From contig NC_088310.1 of the NCBI RefSeq assembly GCF_910592395.1, positions 19,165,501 through 19,229,500 of the forward strand: DNA of 64,000 bases, given 5' to 3'. The translations under genes were made by a program, and so were the position numbers. This DNA comes from Lineus longissimus. Taxonomy: Eukaryota > Nemertea > Pilidiophora > Heteronemertea > Lineidae. Positions within the stretch are counted from its first letter, which is position 1. Each line of letters begins with the position of its first letter. Positions 1 to 11,100 of this stretch are shown here, piece by piece. The notes below the pieces were generated by a model, which was given only the letters and a program-made list of their open reading frames with translations, was not told the DNA's origin and made no database searches.

Positions 1-2850
1 GTCCTTTTGCAGCCTCCTCCCAAGATGTTCCAATCGCCGCTTCGCCATGATGAGGTTGTCTGGCAGACTTGGATCTGTAGCCTTGAATGGGATGGGCAGA
101 ACATAGTGGCCGTCTTTGTGCTGGATGGACTTATCCCACAGAGAGATCACCTTGCGATCATTTACTGACATGCCTTGGTCATCTCCCCCTACGTTTTCCA
201 ACTTCCATAGCTTTTCTACCTGCTTCTGCAGTCCTAGGTCACTGACGGTGGTTGTGACATTAACCATGTGACACTGGTTATGTGAGTCAATTGGTCCGTT
301 AAGGGTCCATCCCAAAGCAGTCCTGATGGCATATGGTGCTCCGATCTCACCTCTCTTCACCTCGAGTGGTATCAGCGCTTCGGGTACATCTTGGCCAATC
401 AACAGCTCGATCCGGTGACTATCTACAACTGGCAAATCCAGGTCTTGAAGGTGTCCCCAATCTTCTAGATCTTTGGGTACGACCACACCTTGATTTATAT
501 TCAGAGTTGGCCTGGTGAACACCTTTGGCAGTGCAATCGTCTCCTTCTCGTGAGGGTCCGTTACTTCTAGTTTGTACTCAAAGGTAGTTACCGGTTTACG
601 ATCATTTTCCAGGGTGGTCAGCTCCATAGTAGACATTGTTCCTGTTAAAGCTAACTCTCTAACAATGCTCTCAGAACAGAAAGTGGTGGTTGATCCACTG
701 TCCAATAAAGCGTACGTTTCTACAAACTTACCACCATCGTGTCCCCTGACTCTTACTGGAACAACTGGCAACATCACGTGTGTCCTACCGGCCCCAGTGA
801 CATGACTTGATGAAGATGTTCCCTCTGGTTTCTTCACCGCATCTTCAACTTTCTTGGCACCAATCTCAGGAGGCTTGGGCTTTGGTGGCTTATCTATGTG
901 GAGAAGTCTGTTGTGCTTCAAGGTACAACCACTGACCCCACACGTCATCGTCCTCGTGCATCGAGCCACAAAATGACCTGGAGTTAGGCAGTTCAGACAT
1001 ACTCTTTCCTGGCGAACAACTGACATCCTCTCTTGGGGTTTCATGGCCTTGAACTTACTGCACAAGTACAGCAGATGGGCCTCATGGCACACTGGGCAAC
1101 TTCTATTACCTTTCTTGTCGTCATCTACTTGGGTACCAAAGGATGCAGGTCCAACTTTTCCTGATGATCTTGTCCTAAAGTCCTTTGGCTTCTTGGTGTC
1201 ATCTTTGGCATCTTTCAGACCACATTTCCCGAAAACTGGATCATTTGCCTCGTCTGCTGCCTTCGAGACAAACCACAACATATCTTGAATGGAAGGTGAC
1301 CTTGCTTCCTGCCTTATTTTGTAGGCTGCCCCCTTCCACTTATTTTGTAAGTACAGCGGCAATCTTTCGATTATTTGAACTAGGCTGTTCTCATTAAGCC
1401 TATCTAGCCTACCCATAGATGTCAATGTTTCAACACAATTCCGCAGGTCATCGGCCAAATCCCTTAAAGCTTCCGGATCAGAGGCCCTAATGGGTTTCCT
1501 ATTTGTTATCTTGTCCACCCAAGTTTGGGACACTACGAAATCGTTACCAAACCTATCCTTCAATAGGCTCCTGGCTAACTTATAGCCTGCAGCAGGCTCT
1601 TTCACTGCACAGCTTTCTATCACTCGCCTGGCCTTGCCAGTACAGAACCTCAATAGCCTGCTAAGTTTGACACTGTCATCTAGGGTGTGTTTGTCCACAG
1701 AGTGTTCAAATGCTCTGATGAACATCCAATACTTCGATGGATCACCATCGAACGTCATCAAGTCAACCTTGGGGAGCTGTAAGGTGTCCAGAAGCAGTTG
1801 TTGTTGCTTCTGCCCTTGGTCGAGAACTCGCAACAATGCATCCGGTAAAGTTGACAAAGCCAAACTCACATCTTGACTTCCTGGTGAGCATGCTTCCTTG
1901 ACCTGGTAAGTGTCATTAGGCCTACTATTGTGATGCGTGTCAGACTCTGTTGTTGTGATATTCGATACTTCTGATAATTGGCATCCGTATTGATGTTGAT
2001 GGCACGCTCCATCACTGCCAGCTGGGCGGCTTGATGTGGGTTGTCTAAATACAGGACCATCGGTAAACTTTACCTCTCGTGTGACAGGTGATTCTTGCGT
2101 GGGCGTACTATGGCACATCTGACTTGGCATTCTAGGCCTGAAGGGAGGTATGTCCGGATTGAGGCTTGACTTCCATGACTCATCACGGACACGAACATCC
2201 TGTACATCTACAGGTTTGACGAGGGAGTGGTCCTTGTAGGCCTTCTCCTTGGCTCGTGCTTTTGCGACCTTTGTCTTCAGCTCTAGGGCCTCTTTCTCCT
2301 GGGTCAATTCAAGCTCCTTCTTGGCAAGGGCCTGGCGTTCCTGGAGCAGAACAGCCTCTGCTTCATACATGGCTCTGGAGGTGGCAGCTTCCATAAGGGC
2401 GTACGATAACCTGCTGCTGGTGGAACTTCTAGTCTTACTAGAACCACTTTTCATGCTCTTGGCAGACCTATCAGACCCTACATTCGAAACTGAATCCTGA
2501 GGTTGGACACTGACTACAGATTCTGACCGAGTTGCATCAATTGCCATTTGTTCAGCATAATCAACCCAAGCAGAAATGTCAGCCCTGAATGCGCGCATGA
2601 GGCAAATAACCCTGTCACAATACTCGTTGGATTTCCTTATTTCATCAAGGTCTACTAAAGCAGAATGATACCTATTATGACATGCCAAGAACTGATCAAA
2701 ATACTTGCCTACTTTCTCACTTATTTCCATCACCTGAGGTAAGTGTTCTACATCCAACCTAATGCTTTCAACACCCTTAAGAGTCCTCGTCACAAGTCCC
2801 TTAGCAACACTACGTTGCTTCTTCAACAGTTTCATTTCTGAATCTGCCAT
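1..2850 (-). CDS. BEL/Pao gag-protease-pol polyprotein (3' end outside window)
   Basis: The frame opens with ATG at 2850 and stays open for 950 codons to the window edge; I checked every in-frame codon. The first 270 or so residues are a gag region with a charged helical stretch rich in Glu, Lys and Ala, then a Pao-type retrotransposon gag (DUF1759-like) domain. It is followed by a CX2CX4HX4C zinc knuckle (CLNCLTPGHFVARC) near 955-1000 and a retropepsin-like aspartic protease with the active-site motif LLDSGSTTTF near 680-715. The last 60 residues carry the motif DGHYVLPIPFK, which in this superfamily sits just upstream of the reverse transcriptase. The product would form particles, process itself and reverse transcribe the element. 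I see no frameshift between gag and pol, as is usual for BEL/Pao elements. The 3' part of pol is not in the window. Confidence 0.88.
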   Translation of the reverse strand, partial: MADSEMKLLKKQRSVAKGLVTRTLKGVESIRLDVEHLPQVMEISEKVGKYFDQFLACHNRYHSALVDLDEIRKSNEYCDRVICLMRAFRADISAWVDYAEQMAIDATRSESVVSVQPQDSVSNVGSDRSAKSMKSGSSKTRSSTSSRLSYALMEAATSRAMYEAEAVLLQERQALAKKELELTQEKEALELKTKVAKARAKEKAYKDHSLVKPVDVQDVRVRDESWKSSLNPDIPPFRPRMPSQMCHSTPTQESPVTREVKFTDGPVFRQPTSSRPAGSDGACHQHQYGCQLSEVSNITTTESDTHHNSRPNDTYQVKEACSPGSQDVSLALSTLPDALLRVLDQGQKQQQLLLDTLQLPKVDLMTFDGDPSKYWMFIRAFEHSVDKHTLDDSVKLSRLLRFCTGKARRVIESCAVKEPAAGYKLARSLLKDRFGNDFVVSQTWVDKITNRKPIRASDPEALRDLADDLRNCVETLTSMGRLDRLNENSLVQIIERLPLYLQNKWKGAAYKIRQEARSPSIQDMLWFVSKAADEANDPVFGKCGLKDAKDDTKKPKDFRTRSSGKVGPASFGTQVDDDKKGNRSCPVCHEAHLLYLCSKFKAMKPQERMSVVRQERVCLNCLTPGHFVARCTRTMTCGVSGCTLKHNRLLHIDKPPKPKPPEIGAKKVEDAVKKPEGTSSSSHVTGAGRTHVMLPVVPVRVRGHDGGKFVETYALLDSGSTTTFCSESIVRELALTGTMSTMELTTLENDRKPVTTFEYKLEVTDPHEKETIALPKVFTRPTLNINQGVVVPKDLEDWGHLQDLDLPVVDSHRIELLIGQDVPEALIPLEVKRGEIGAPYAIRTALGWTLNGPIDSHNQCHMVNVTTTVSDLGLQKQVEKLWKLENVGGDDQGMSVNDRKVISLWDKSIQHKDGHYVLPIPFKATDPSLPDNLIMAKRRLEHLGRRLQKD

Positions 2851-3337
2851 TTTAAACCTTTAGTGGATAACAACGTCAGTCCTTTGAATGTCACCAGTAG
2901 AGAGTTCCGTTTAAACTTTCAGTCCGGTCAATTCCTGTCGGTTGAAATCCTTCTTCTTCTGTCACCATCAAGTCCACGAATCCCTTGATCCGTAGTCCGC
3001 GATCCAATAGGTATCTTTGAAGCGTATTCTTCAGAATGCAGCTCCCTTTGAACTGTCCTTCAACTGAATCAGCTCCTTGAACTGAGTCAGATCCTTATTG
3101 AACTGAATGTGGACTCTCCTTTAGTCCACATGGGGTGAGTGAGGCCTTTCCATTCTCACAACGAGAATAAACGAAATAAATGTATAGGTCCAGTATTGAT
3201 ACACACTTTTAATTACTCCACAAACTTGTATACCGCATACAGTTCACACTTAAGTGATCGAAACAACGTGAAGTATTCATACAGGAACGAAGTGACAATG
3301 AAGTTGCTTGAAACGTAACGACGTGAAGTGTAGTATT

Positions 3338-3368
3338 CATGAAGTGTTCATGAAGTGTTCATGAAGTG
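3338..3368. repeat. Short tandem repeat, 11-bp unit
   Basis: About three head-to-tail copies of TGAAGTGTTCA (plus-strand reading) lie in the putative LTR. Looser related words (GTGAAGTATTCAT, ACGTGAAGTG) extend from about 3269. This could be replication slippage or LTR regulatory reiteration. Confidence 0.6.
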
Positions 3369-3511
3369 GTTCAATCTGCAATATTGAAAGTAAAAATCCT
3401 AAACATATTGATTCTATAAGAAACCTAAATTATCTCGTTAAAACAGAAAACGACAAATCGAGAATTATAACTCTACTTACAAGGCTGGCTCTATCAAATC
3501 AAAATAAACTG

Positions 3512-3682
3512 CTGGACCATCCGTCCAGAACGAAAGAATATGGGGCACATTTGCCACCTAGCCTACTTTAGGCCTTCACAGGCTGGACCATTTGTCCAGA
3601 AAGAAACAGAAGGGGCACTTTGCCACCTTGCCTATTTGGACCGTTTGTCCAAAGCAAAAGAAGAGGCACGTCTTGCCACCTT
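3512..3682. repeat. Three imperfect tandem units in the putative LTR
   Basis: Units start near 3512, 3583 and 3636. Each carries a TGGACC-N-GTCC core, which can form a small hairpin, then an A/G-rich spacer and a GGGCAC-TTTGCCACC word. Unit lengths drift from about 71 to 46 bp. Iterated hairpin-bearing units of this kind are common in retroelement LTRs; function is not evident. Confidence 0.55.
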
Positions 3683-4248
3683 CACAACCTAGGTCTCACT
3701 GAATCTTCTAAAGTAACAAAGTTCTAACATCCTGAAAGTGACCCATGGTCAAACCGATTTATGAAAGGCGTACCAGGACATATCACTCTTCAGAGAGGAA
3801 ACTAACTGCAAGCTGCAGGAAGTTGTAAATTCTTAAGATGCTGGGAAAGAGTTACATCAAAGACTACCGAAGATAGCAAAGAAGTGTCACATAAACTATG
3901 GACAGTCCTCGGAGGATGCCGGACCTCAATTCCTAGAAAGTTCTGAGTTGTATACTAATTAACGGTGACAGGCACCCACACCTAACTAACTTTAAACAAG
4001 CATAAAGTACATGAGACATCATACAGACCTACATGACTGAGAAAGTAAATTATTAAAGTGTGATCTATGAATACCTAGACATCAAATAAAATGCAAATAC
4101 AAAACTACCAAAACCTATATGATGATTTTGGGCGTTACACTAGATGTAGACAAATTACATTCCGTTGCATGTCTAAAGATTGCACTTTGCACTTGAATGG
4201 GCTTTGCATCTTTTCTGTATAGTTGAGGAGAATGGTGAAAGTACTCAC

Positions 4249-7200
4249 TTGAAACATGTCATACAGTACAGATCTCCATCACAGTCATAGCACCTGAGCA
4301 CAGCGTCCGAGTTACATAAACTACACCAGGGAAGTTCATCAGGATCAGGCTTGTGGCTCTCCTCTGGTGGTACGTTGGATTTCTTGTGTGGTTTGTGGAG
4401 CAATTCACCGTGTCCTGACGCTTCAACGCTGTCGTCGATTTTGCTTTCTTCCAGACACTGAAACAGACAAAAACTCCAAGATTTCAAACACAGCAAAATA
4501 GTTCGACAGCCAACTCACTACTAGTGACGATCAGGGGATGCAATGCACAGAAAACACCATCCCTAGTTGAGCTAAAGTGAAGCACTGTGATGGGCGGTTC
4601 CAAGATAACCGAACACACCCTTGAAAAGACCGGTGTATAGCTCTTTGGATAGACGCACGCTGGTTCTTCCGTTAATCCAGAGTTGAGATTCTGGGTAAAC
4701 CACTCGGCTATGAAGATCCTCATCAGTATGTACCTGTTTGATGAGCCTCTTGATGGTGTGTTCCTCGTCTTCTTCATCGCTATCTTCACCAGTTTCATTC
4801 AGGTCAAGGTCACTGTTAGATTTACCTAAAATGTGAGGAGGCACCAATAATACAATCATTGCAAGTATTAAGCAATAAAATGTGGTTAAGGTGTCAGTTG
4901 GTGATGCCCTTTTTCAGGTTAGAGTCGAAGTCAGAGTCATTAGGCCAATCACCCGGTCCTACTGTAACAAGTAAGAATCATCATCCCTCAGGCAAGCAAA
5001 CAGTCTGACCTATTCTCTCACCTCTCTCTTTCCCCTCTTCTTTTAGTGTCTTCAACCTCTCCATCAAATCCTTATCTTTAGCGAGGTCATCCAGCGCCTT
5101 CTTGGCATCGATCTCCAGCTCTTGGGCCGTCTGCGCAATCAACTGGTTCATCTCAAGCAGCATCTTCTTGTCCGCGTCATCCTGGTTCTTGCGAGGATTC
5201 CCTTCGTTGTCGGCGGGAATATTCATCACATACTGCTCATCAAGATGGGTGCTGCTTTTGTTCAGGTTGTTGGGCACATCGGAATCTAAGAAAGAAAACA
5301 AAACCTTTATCAATTGCTGAAAATCTAGGAAAACATGTTGTGTGAATGGGATAGTACAACTCTGTCAAGACAGCACAAGTCTGCTGCTATTGCTTCTTGA
5401 TGCCACACTGCCCATAAACAACTTACTTATGTGTGATACGCAGCATGAAAGACTTATGCAGAGACGGGCCATAAGCACTCATCAGTGAGTCGAGTCAAAT
5501 ATTGGTCCATAATTGGACATTGGGACACTGCAGTGATATCCAGATTTTCGGTGGTTCCAGGATTCAGAGAAAAACTGGCGCTTTGCACTCAAATTCCTGG
5601 TCAGTTTTTTAAAGATGTTTCCAAAATGGGGGGGGGGGGGGGGTACACTACATGTAACATCATGCATGCTCTATATAAGATGTAACTACCCACCTGTCTT
5701 GGGTGGCTCTTGATCTTTAAGCCGAGCAAGTCTGGCAGCTATTTCATCCTCTGGTTTAGGATGTCTACTATCAAGTTGAACTTCATCGAACATCTCATCC
5801 ATCAAGTCCCTCATCTCTTCCTGCTGAGTCCTTCTGTCTGGTGCACGGTAAAACTAAAGCAAGAAACCTGTGTCATTATTCAAGTAATAGCTAATGCTTG
5901 TTTCTAAAGGCCACATGCTCAAAATCTTCTATTTCTTATCTTTTTGCGAGAAGATTCCAGTTTATGAGATTGAAAACTTCCTTACTGACAAAAATAACCA
6001 CCAGTGATTTCCTCAATGAAAACACTGTGAAGCACATCATTTTGCCTTAATGTGCGATTAACTTATATGGCCGCCAATCATAGTTCAGCACTACCTACCT
6101 GTGCCCCTTGATTCTTGGTAACTTTTGTTGGATCTTGGCCCTTCAAACGAGCCAGCTTCTCTTCTAATTCTTGCCTAGACGGAACTTCTTTACTGCCTTT
6201 ATCACCAGTTTTGTCTGGAGAGGATACTGAAACATTAGAGACAGAGAAAGTTTTCTTACTGTACTATGCATAGGCAAGTACTAAAATCAAGTACATGTAA
6301 TTTTCTTCTATGACAAATATATAGTTTGTTTACCATTTCTAGCAATAATAATCTTTTTGGGTACTGTTTCTTGGGACATATTCCATTTACCATCTTGGCT
6401 ACTGTTTTTTTAGTTGTGCCCAATCATGGCACTAAAACAAATCTGGGTCGAGGCATGATTTAGAATCCACTGCAGTGTAGTTTTCCAGTTGCAGGTAAGT
6501 AAACGTTTTTTTCCTAGGATTATTTGGAGATTCTCATGCAACAAGACATTGTTATTGAAGTAAAGTGGCTTTCCCAATGTTACAAGGAAACAACACCTAC
6601 CCTTTTGCTTATCATCATCCTTGAGTCGCTCCAGCCTTTTCGCTAGAGCTATGTCTTCTTTAGTCATGTTGTAATACTTGTACTTTTCTTCTATTTGGTC
6701 ACGTTCAGATTTCCCTGACCTTGTTGTGCCACTGGATGCTGCAGGCCCACCCTGTGTCCGACTCTCATAAGCTGCAACTCTCCTAGGAAAAATAGAGGAT
6801 GAGATAAGAAACTTCATAAGTAAACTTTTGGTACCAAGCAGATATGTGAGATCCTATTTGATACTGGTGGCATTCTCACTTACATACAAATTACTAAATA
6901 TACTATAAGGACACATATGTATACATTTTTGAATTATTGATCATAAGATATTCTTAGACATTCTGATGAGTCTGACGAATTTTTTTCTATCATCATATAC
7001 CTACTTTTTATAATTTTCAGGTGGTGACAGCTTGACAACCTTTGGCTTTGTTTTCCTAAAATCAGAAAAAAGCTATCAATGATATTAAAGACATCATTTC
7101 TGAATGCTTTGAAGTTTCATTTTGATGCTGGTCACAAAAGATTCTATGGCATCTTTAGTCAGGAGTCAATGAAGTTACTCATCTCTGGTGTGCATGCCAA

Positions 7201-7860
7201 GAACTTGCAGAAGCAAGATAATACTTTTCTTACCCTGTCATAATGTTGTAGCATTTTGAGCATACACTGTGCTTCTCATTGTTCAATTTCGGTATCTCAA
7301 TTTTGTTTGACAAACACTTGCTGCAAAATCCAAAGCCACAGTTTTTGCAGGCATGCTGAAAGTAAAAAGCAAGAACTCATATTCAATTTTTCAGGATGCG
7401 ACATTTACAATTGAAATAGAAATGTCAAAATGCAGGGCGAGTATTAAGAGAGTGAGTTTGATGTGACAATCTTTTCCTGACCCTCACATGTTATCATATC
7501 ACGTCACATTAGACAACGTCCTTGTACGTTTATTTGGGCGCAGACCACTCTCATGCGCTTCACCTAGAACAAAGGCCAAGGGTCACAGAGTCCGAAGTTG
7601 GCCTAGGTTGTTCTCACGGGTGGGCTTTGTCTTCACTGAATTCAGTGTACTACTCGCATGGTCTTACTCTCTCTCTCTCTTCTCATTCTGATATAGTGAT
7701 AGTGTAGTGATGCGAGTGAATTACTGAATAGTGACTGATACAGTGATAGTGATGGATAGAGTGGACATTTGTCATTGATCTTAGAATAGATGGGATCACC
7801 ATTTACCTCTTTTTTAAATACTCCAAACTCTGCTGTACACGCATAACACTGACCAGACAT
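4249..7860 (-). CDS. ZFYVE19: Abscission/NoCut checkpoint regulator (ANCHR), last exon outside view
   Basis: Nine coding exons, minus strand: 7860-7807, 7355-7234, 7055-7005, 6782-6601, 6226-6099, 5853-5694, 5285-5022, 4825-4734, 4457-4249. Phases join cleanly, giving about 420 residues against about 471 in human. The N-terminus ([18 protein letters not shown]) plus exon 2 forms the FYVE-type zinc finger (CX2C pairs, CKNC, CSKC, CSKC). The middle repeats MIM1-like helices ([34 protein letters not shown]), which in the human protein bind the MIT domain of VPS4. The C-terminus is a B-box-like finger ([16 protein letters not shown], then [11 protein letters not shown]). ANCHR is known to hold VPS4 with CHMP4C at the midbody to delay abscission when chromatin bridges persist. 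The last visible exon ends at a strong donor (GTGAGT). The human protein continues for about 25 residues, so one exon should lie beyond the BEL/Pao element. If unspliced, the protein would stop right after CFK. Confidence 0.93.
4909..4961 (-). other. Possible optional or alternative-terminal exon of ZFYVE19
   Basis: In the intron between the exons ending 5022 and starting 4825, a good acceptor (TTGTTACAG) opens a phase-compatible frame reading [18 protein letters not shown], acidic like its surroundings. No GT donor follows. It could end at a weak GC donor near 4909, preserving phase into the next exon, or run to a TGA at 4896-4894 as an alternative C-terminus. Inference only. Confidence 0.3.
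5628..5643 (+). repeat. Poly-G run of 16
   Basis: Sixteen uninterrupted G residues lie in the ZFYVE19 intron between the exons starting at 5853 and 5285. On the ZFYVE19 RNA this reads as poly-C. The run may form G-quadruplex DNA and may be mis-sized by sequencing. Confidence 0.9.
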
Positions 7861-8170
7861 TTTTGAAGAACAACGAGGATTACAGGGATGGATTTCTTTT
7901 GACAATAAGAAAATCACAGGTTGATGTCCACCATGTTTATTTTGGGTTTTGAGCTCCGTCAGAAATTTGGGTGTTGAAGACTTATCAAAATAACCACTTC
8001 TATTTACTTTAGTGACAAAAAGTAAGATTTCGTGATTGTAAATTAAAGATATTGATAAGACTTTGTGTTATTTAATATTAGCAGCAGAATATACCAGGAA
8101 ATAGGAGATGTAGTGAAGATTAGGTTTTGAAAACTTATCGAATCCCTTCTGTGCCTCAAGAAAAACCAAG
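7861..8170. promoter_or_regulatory. Compact bidirectional promoter between ZFYVE19 and PNPT1
   Basis: The two start codons point away from each other and are 310 bp apart, so both 5' UTRs and both core promoters must fit here unless there are distant non-coding exons. The stretch is AT-rich with no clear TATA box at a fixed distance from either gene. The PNPT1 start lies in a CCAAGATGGCAGCC context, close to a YY1-type AAGATGGC element. The call is from gene arrangement, not from mapped transcripts. Confidence 0.6.
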
Positions 8171-11100
8171 ATGGCAGCCTCCATGTGTAGATTTTGTGGC
8201 TCAAAAATAAATAAAAATTTGCTACAAAGTCTTCATCAGCAAACAAAATATCACTTTCTATCAGTCAGAAATAAAAATATATGGGCTGGAGATAATGTAG
8301 GCAGTGTTGACATCGATATTGGTGGGACGTAAGTTGCAAAAAAAACCTGTTTTGATACCAACAATATTTTCATTCATTTGCACATGTATATGACAGTGTA
8401 TGTGATGCATGCATAAGAATGGTGTAACAGTATTAATATTCCCCTGAAAAAAGAGTCCTACCTCGGTATTGTCGTTCACTGACATTATCCTTCGATGACA
8501 AAATAATCAAACAATTCCTTCCCATTTATTTAAACATGCCATGGACATGGCTACTGGCGATTACGGATTAGTCGGCCAACATATTGTATCACCCCCCCCC
8601 CCCACTACTGAAGATATAGACGTACTTAGGCCTGGGGATTTTTCAGGGTTTGAGCAGAAGTCAGGTGGGATAAGCAAAAAATGTCCACTGGATTTTTCAG
8701 TTCATTTCAACCCTGAGATTTTGTGGATGACTATTTGCTTATGGCCCATATGTGTTTATTGTATTTTTTCAGGCCACTCAGGATAAGCACTGGCAAGCTT
8801 GCTAGATTTGCAGATGGAACGTCAGTAGCACAGGTAGACTAAGTGAAAAACTATGGGGGCAAAATTACTCACTGACTTGAGTATTTCATTTGACCAAAAG
8901 TTACTCTATAAGATTTGTTGGGGATTGGTTATTCTTCCATCACAAGACAGAACAGAAGGTGATCTGTTTGTCTAACATCGCTGGTAAGGCTATATTTCCT
9001 CTAAGTAAAGCCCATGAATTCTTCCAGTAACAACTCATCGGATGAAATTTGCTACTGTTGCATAAAGATGAACATGTTCCAACATATCATATTATGTTAA
9101 TAATTCTAACTTGCAAACTGTTCTGAGTTTATGGTCTTCTCCATTCCAGCTTGGAGAGACATCCGTCATGGTGACTGCAGTGAGCAAAACAAAGCCTAGC
9201 TCGGCATCATTTTTACCTCTAACAGTAAGTATTTATATTCTGAATGGCGTTGTTCTCAAGTCTGTTTAGCAATTGGGAGCAAAATGAAGCTGACTTCTGC
9301 TTTGTTTTTACCGACCGGTATCTTAATTTTGAGAAAATGATTGGAAGTTCTATACCTCTTTCAAGTCTAGTTGATAATGGCAACAGAAGGTGGGGGTTGG
9401 CTGCAACCTTGATTTGATCGATGTCATCATATCAAAATCATCCTATGAAAATGTTCTGGGTTACTAACATTATTGAAAATTGAGTTCGTCTATTAGCTGC
9501 TTGTAATCTTATTCTCAGGTTGACTTCCGACAAAAAGCTGCCGCAGCTGGGCGTATTCCTACAAACTATTTACGAAGAGAACTTGGTGCTTCTGAGAGGG
9601 AGATATTATCTGGTCGTATGATTGGTAGGTATCAATTTGACATGAATTCAACATAATTTTTTTGATTGAAGTGAGAAAGATGGCAACTCCATCAACTTTT
9701 AAAGTTTGTCTTAACTTTTGACCTTAGTAGTCAACATGAAATATACAGTAATTGTTGGTGCACTACATCAGCGAAGACTCTGTTTATGAAAATTTCTGAA
9801 AAAATTGTAATCTCGGAGAAATCGAACAGGAAGTCTTACATGGATGTGGTAGTCCTCTGCAAAAATTTGATTCTCTTTGAATATGATCAGCAAAATAACT
9901 TTTGTGGTTTTCCTTTCAGATCGATCTCTCCGGCCGCTCTTTCCTGCTGGATATTTCTACGAGACGCAGCTTGTTTGTAACCAGTTAGCCATAGATGGTC
10001 ATCATGATCCTGATGTTGTCTCCATCAACGCTGGTAAGCTGTGACATTCCAAAGAGAGAATTGAAAAAGTTTCAGAAATTTCAGACGCATATCTTTGTCA
10101 CTCCTTGTTGTCCATTATTTCTTAAGTGATAATAGTTGCTCTGACGAATTTAAGACGTTTTCGGAAATTTAACAATGTTTTTTCTACATGATCATTAACT
10201 AATACAGCCACTGCATTGGTCATTGATGATTAATGTACAATAATTTAAAAGAATCCAGAATGTGCATGTCTCTGATATCTGATTAAGTTGGATGTTTGTA
10301 TTTCAGCCTCCGCGGCACTGTGTCTTTCTGATATACCATGGAATGGTCCCGTAGGTGAGTAGTTGTTTTCTCTGGTCAAGTTGCAGGAGTGAGTCAGTGA
10401 GTGACTGTCGGTCAGATCATGGAATGCTTCTTGTTTCCATGGTTTAAACTTCCACTTTCAATTGAAAAGATCATTTGGCTGAAGTGGTACATGTAGTCAC
10501 TGAACCTATATATGGTGCTCTGCTAGAAACAATACTCATCTCTTTAATTGCCGTCTTTTAGGTGCTGTGAGAGTAGGCTTCATAGACAATGAAGTCGTTA
10601 TCAATCCAACGAGACGAGAATTGGCAGCGAGTCAGTTAAACCTAGTTCTCACTGGTACTAGCAAGGACAAAGTGGGTGAGGGATTTTGAAATATTTCTTT
10701 AACTGCAGCCTCTGTCACATGGCTTGGCGATCTGTGTATCAGTAAAGCTTTGACTTCTGTCCCATGGATTGTAGTGTCATCAAAAAGTTCTTGACTTTAT
10801 TAGAGTTCTTGATTGCTTAGATCTGTCTTTAATCCTTACTGGCACTCATAACTGCAGGGCAGTACGGCAATAATCTGAGCTAGAAAGATGTGACAAACTC
10901 CTCTAGTCATGGGGAAATACAAAATATTCACTCTCTTTCTTTTTTTGTTAAGTTATGTTAGATGCCTCGGCTGATAATCTGTTACCAGAAGACTTCAAGA
11001 AGGCCATATCCATAGGATTACATCACACACAAAGTATCGTGAAGAAGCTGGAACAATTACAACAAGAGTATGGTCGGGATAAACGAACATTTGAGCCGGT

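Larger units (their letters stand above)
1..4139 (-). mobile_element. BEL/Pao LTR retrotransposon, 5' part, runs off left edge
   Basis: The element is read on the minus strand, in the same sense as the ZFYVE19 gene it sits beside. Its probable outer boundary is at 4139, where the minus strand begins TGTAACGCCC, a TG-start typical of LTRs. About 1.3 kb of non-coding LTR and leader is followed by a long gag-protease-pol frame (2850 to 1) that leaves the window at the beginning of the reverse transcriptase region. The remaining pol (RT, RNase H, integrase) and the 3' LTR must lie left of position 1. The coding frame has no stop in 950 codons, so the copy is probably young and possibly active. 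Family assignment rests on the Pao-type gag followed by an aspartic protease and the characteristic pre-RT segment. The LTR end and target duplication cannot be fixed with one LTR visible. Confidence 0.85.
2851..4139 (-). repeat. Putative 5' LTR and leader of the BEL/Pao element
   Basis: This non-coding stretch lies between the gag start and the TG-start at 4139. A plausible primer-binding segment (TGGTGACATT on the minus strand, near 2890-2900) sits just before gag; if so, the LTR would be about 1.2 kb. Another possible LTR end is near 3181 (minus strand ends CCTATACA). With only one LTR in view the end cannot be settled. Two internal tandem repeats are listed separately. Confidence 0.5.

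Noticed and set aside
7642-7917. Longer ZFYVE19 start at 7917
   Set aside because: The homologous N-terminus begins at the ATG at 7860; the upstream extension has no match to the family.
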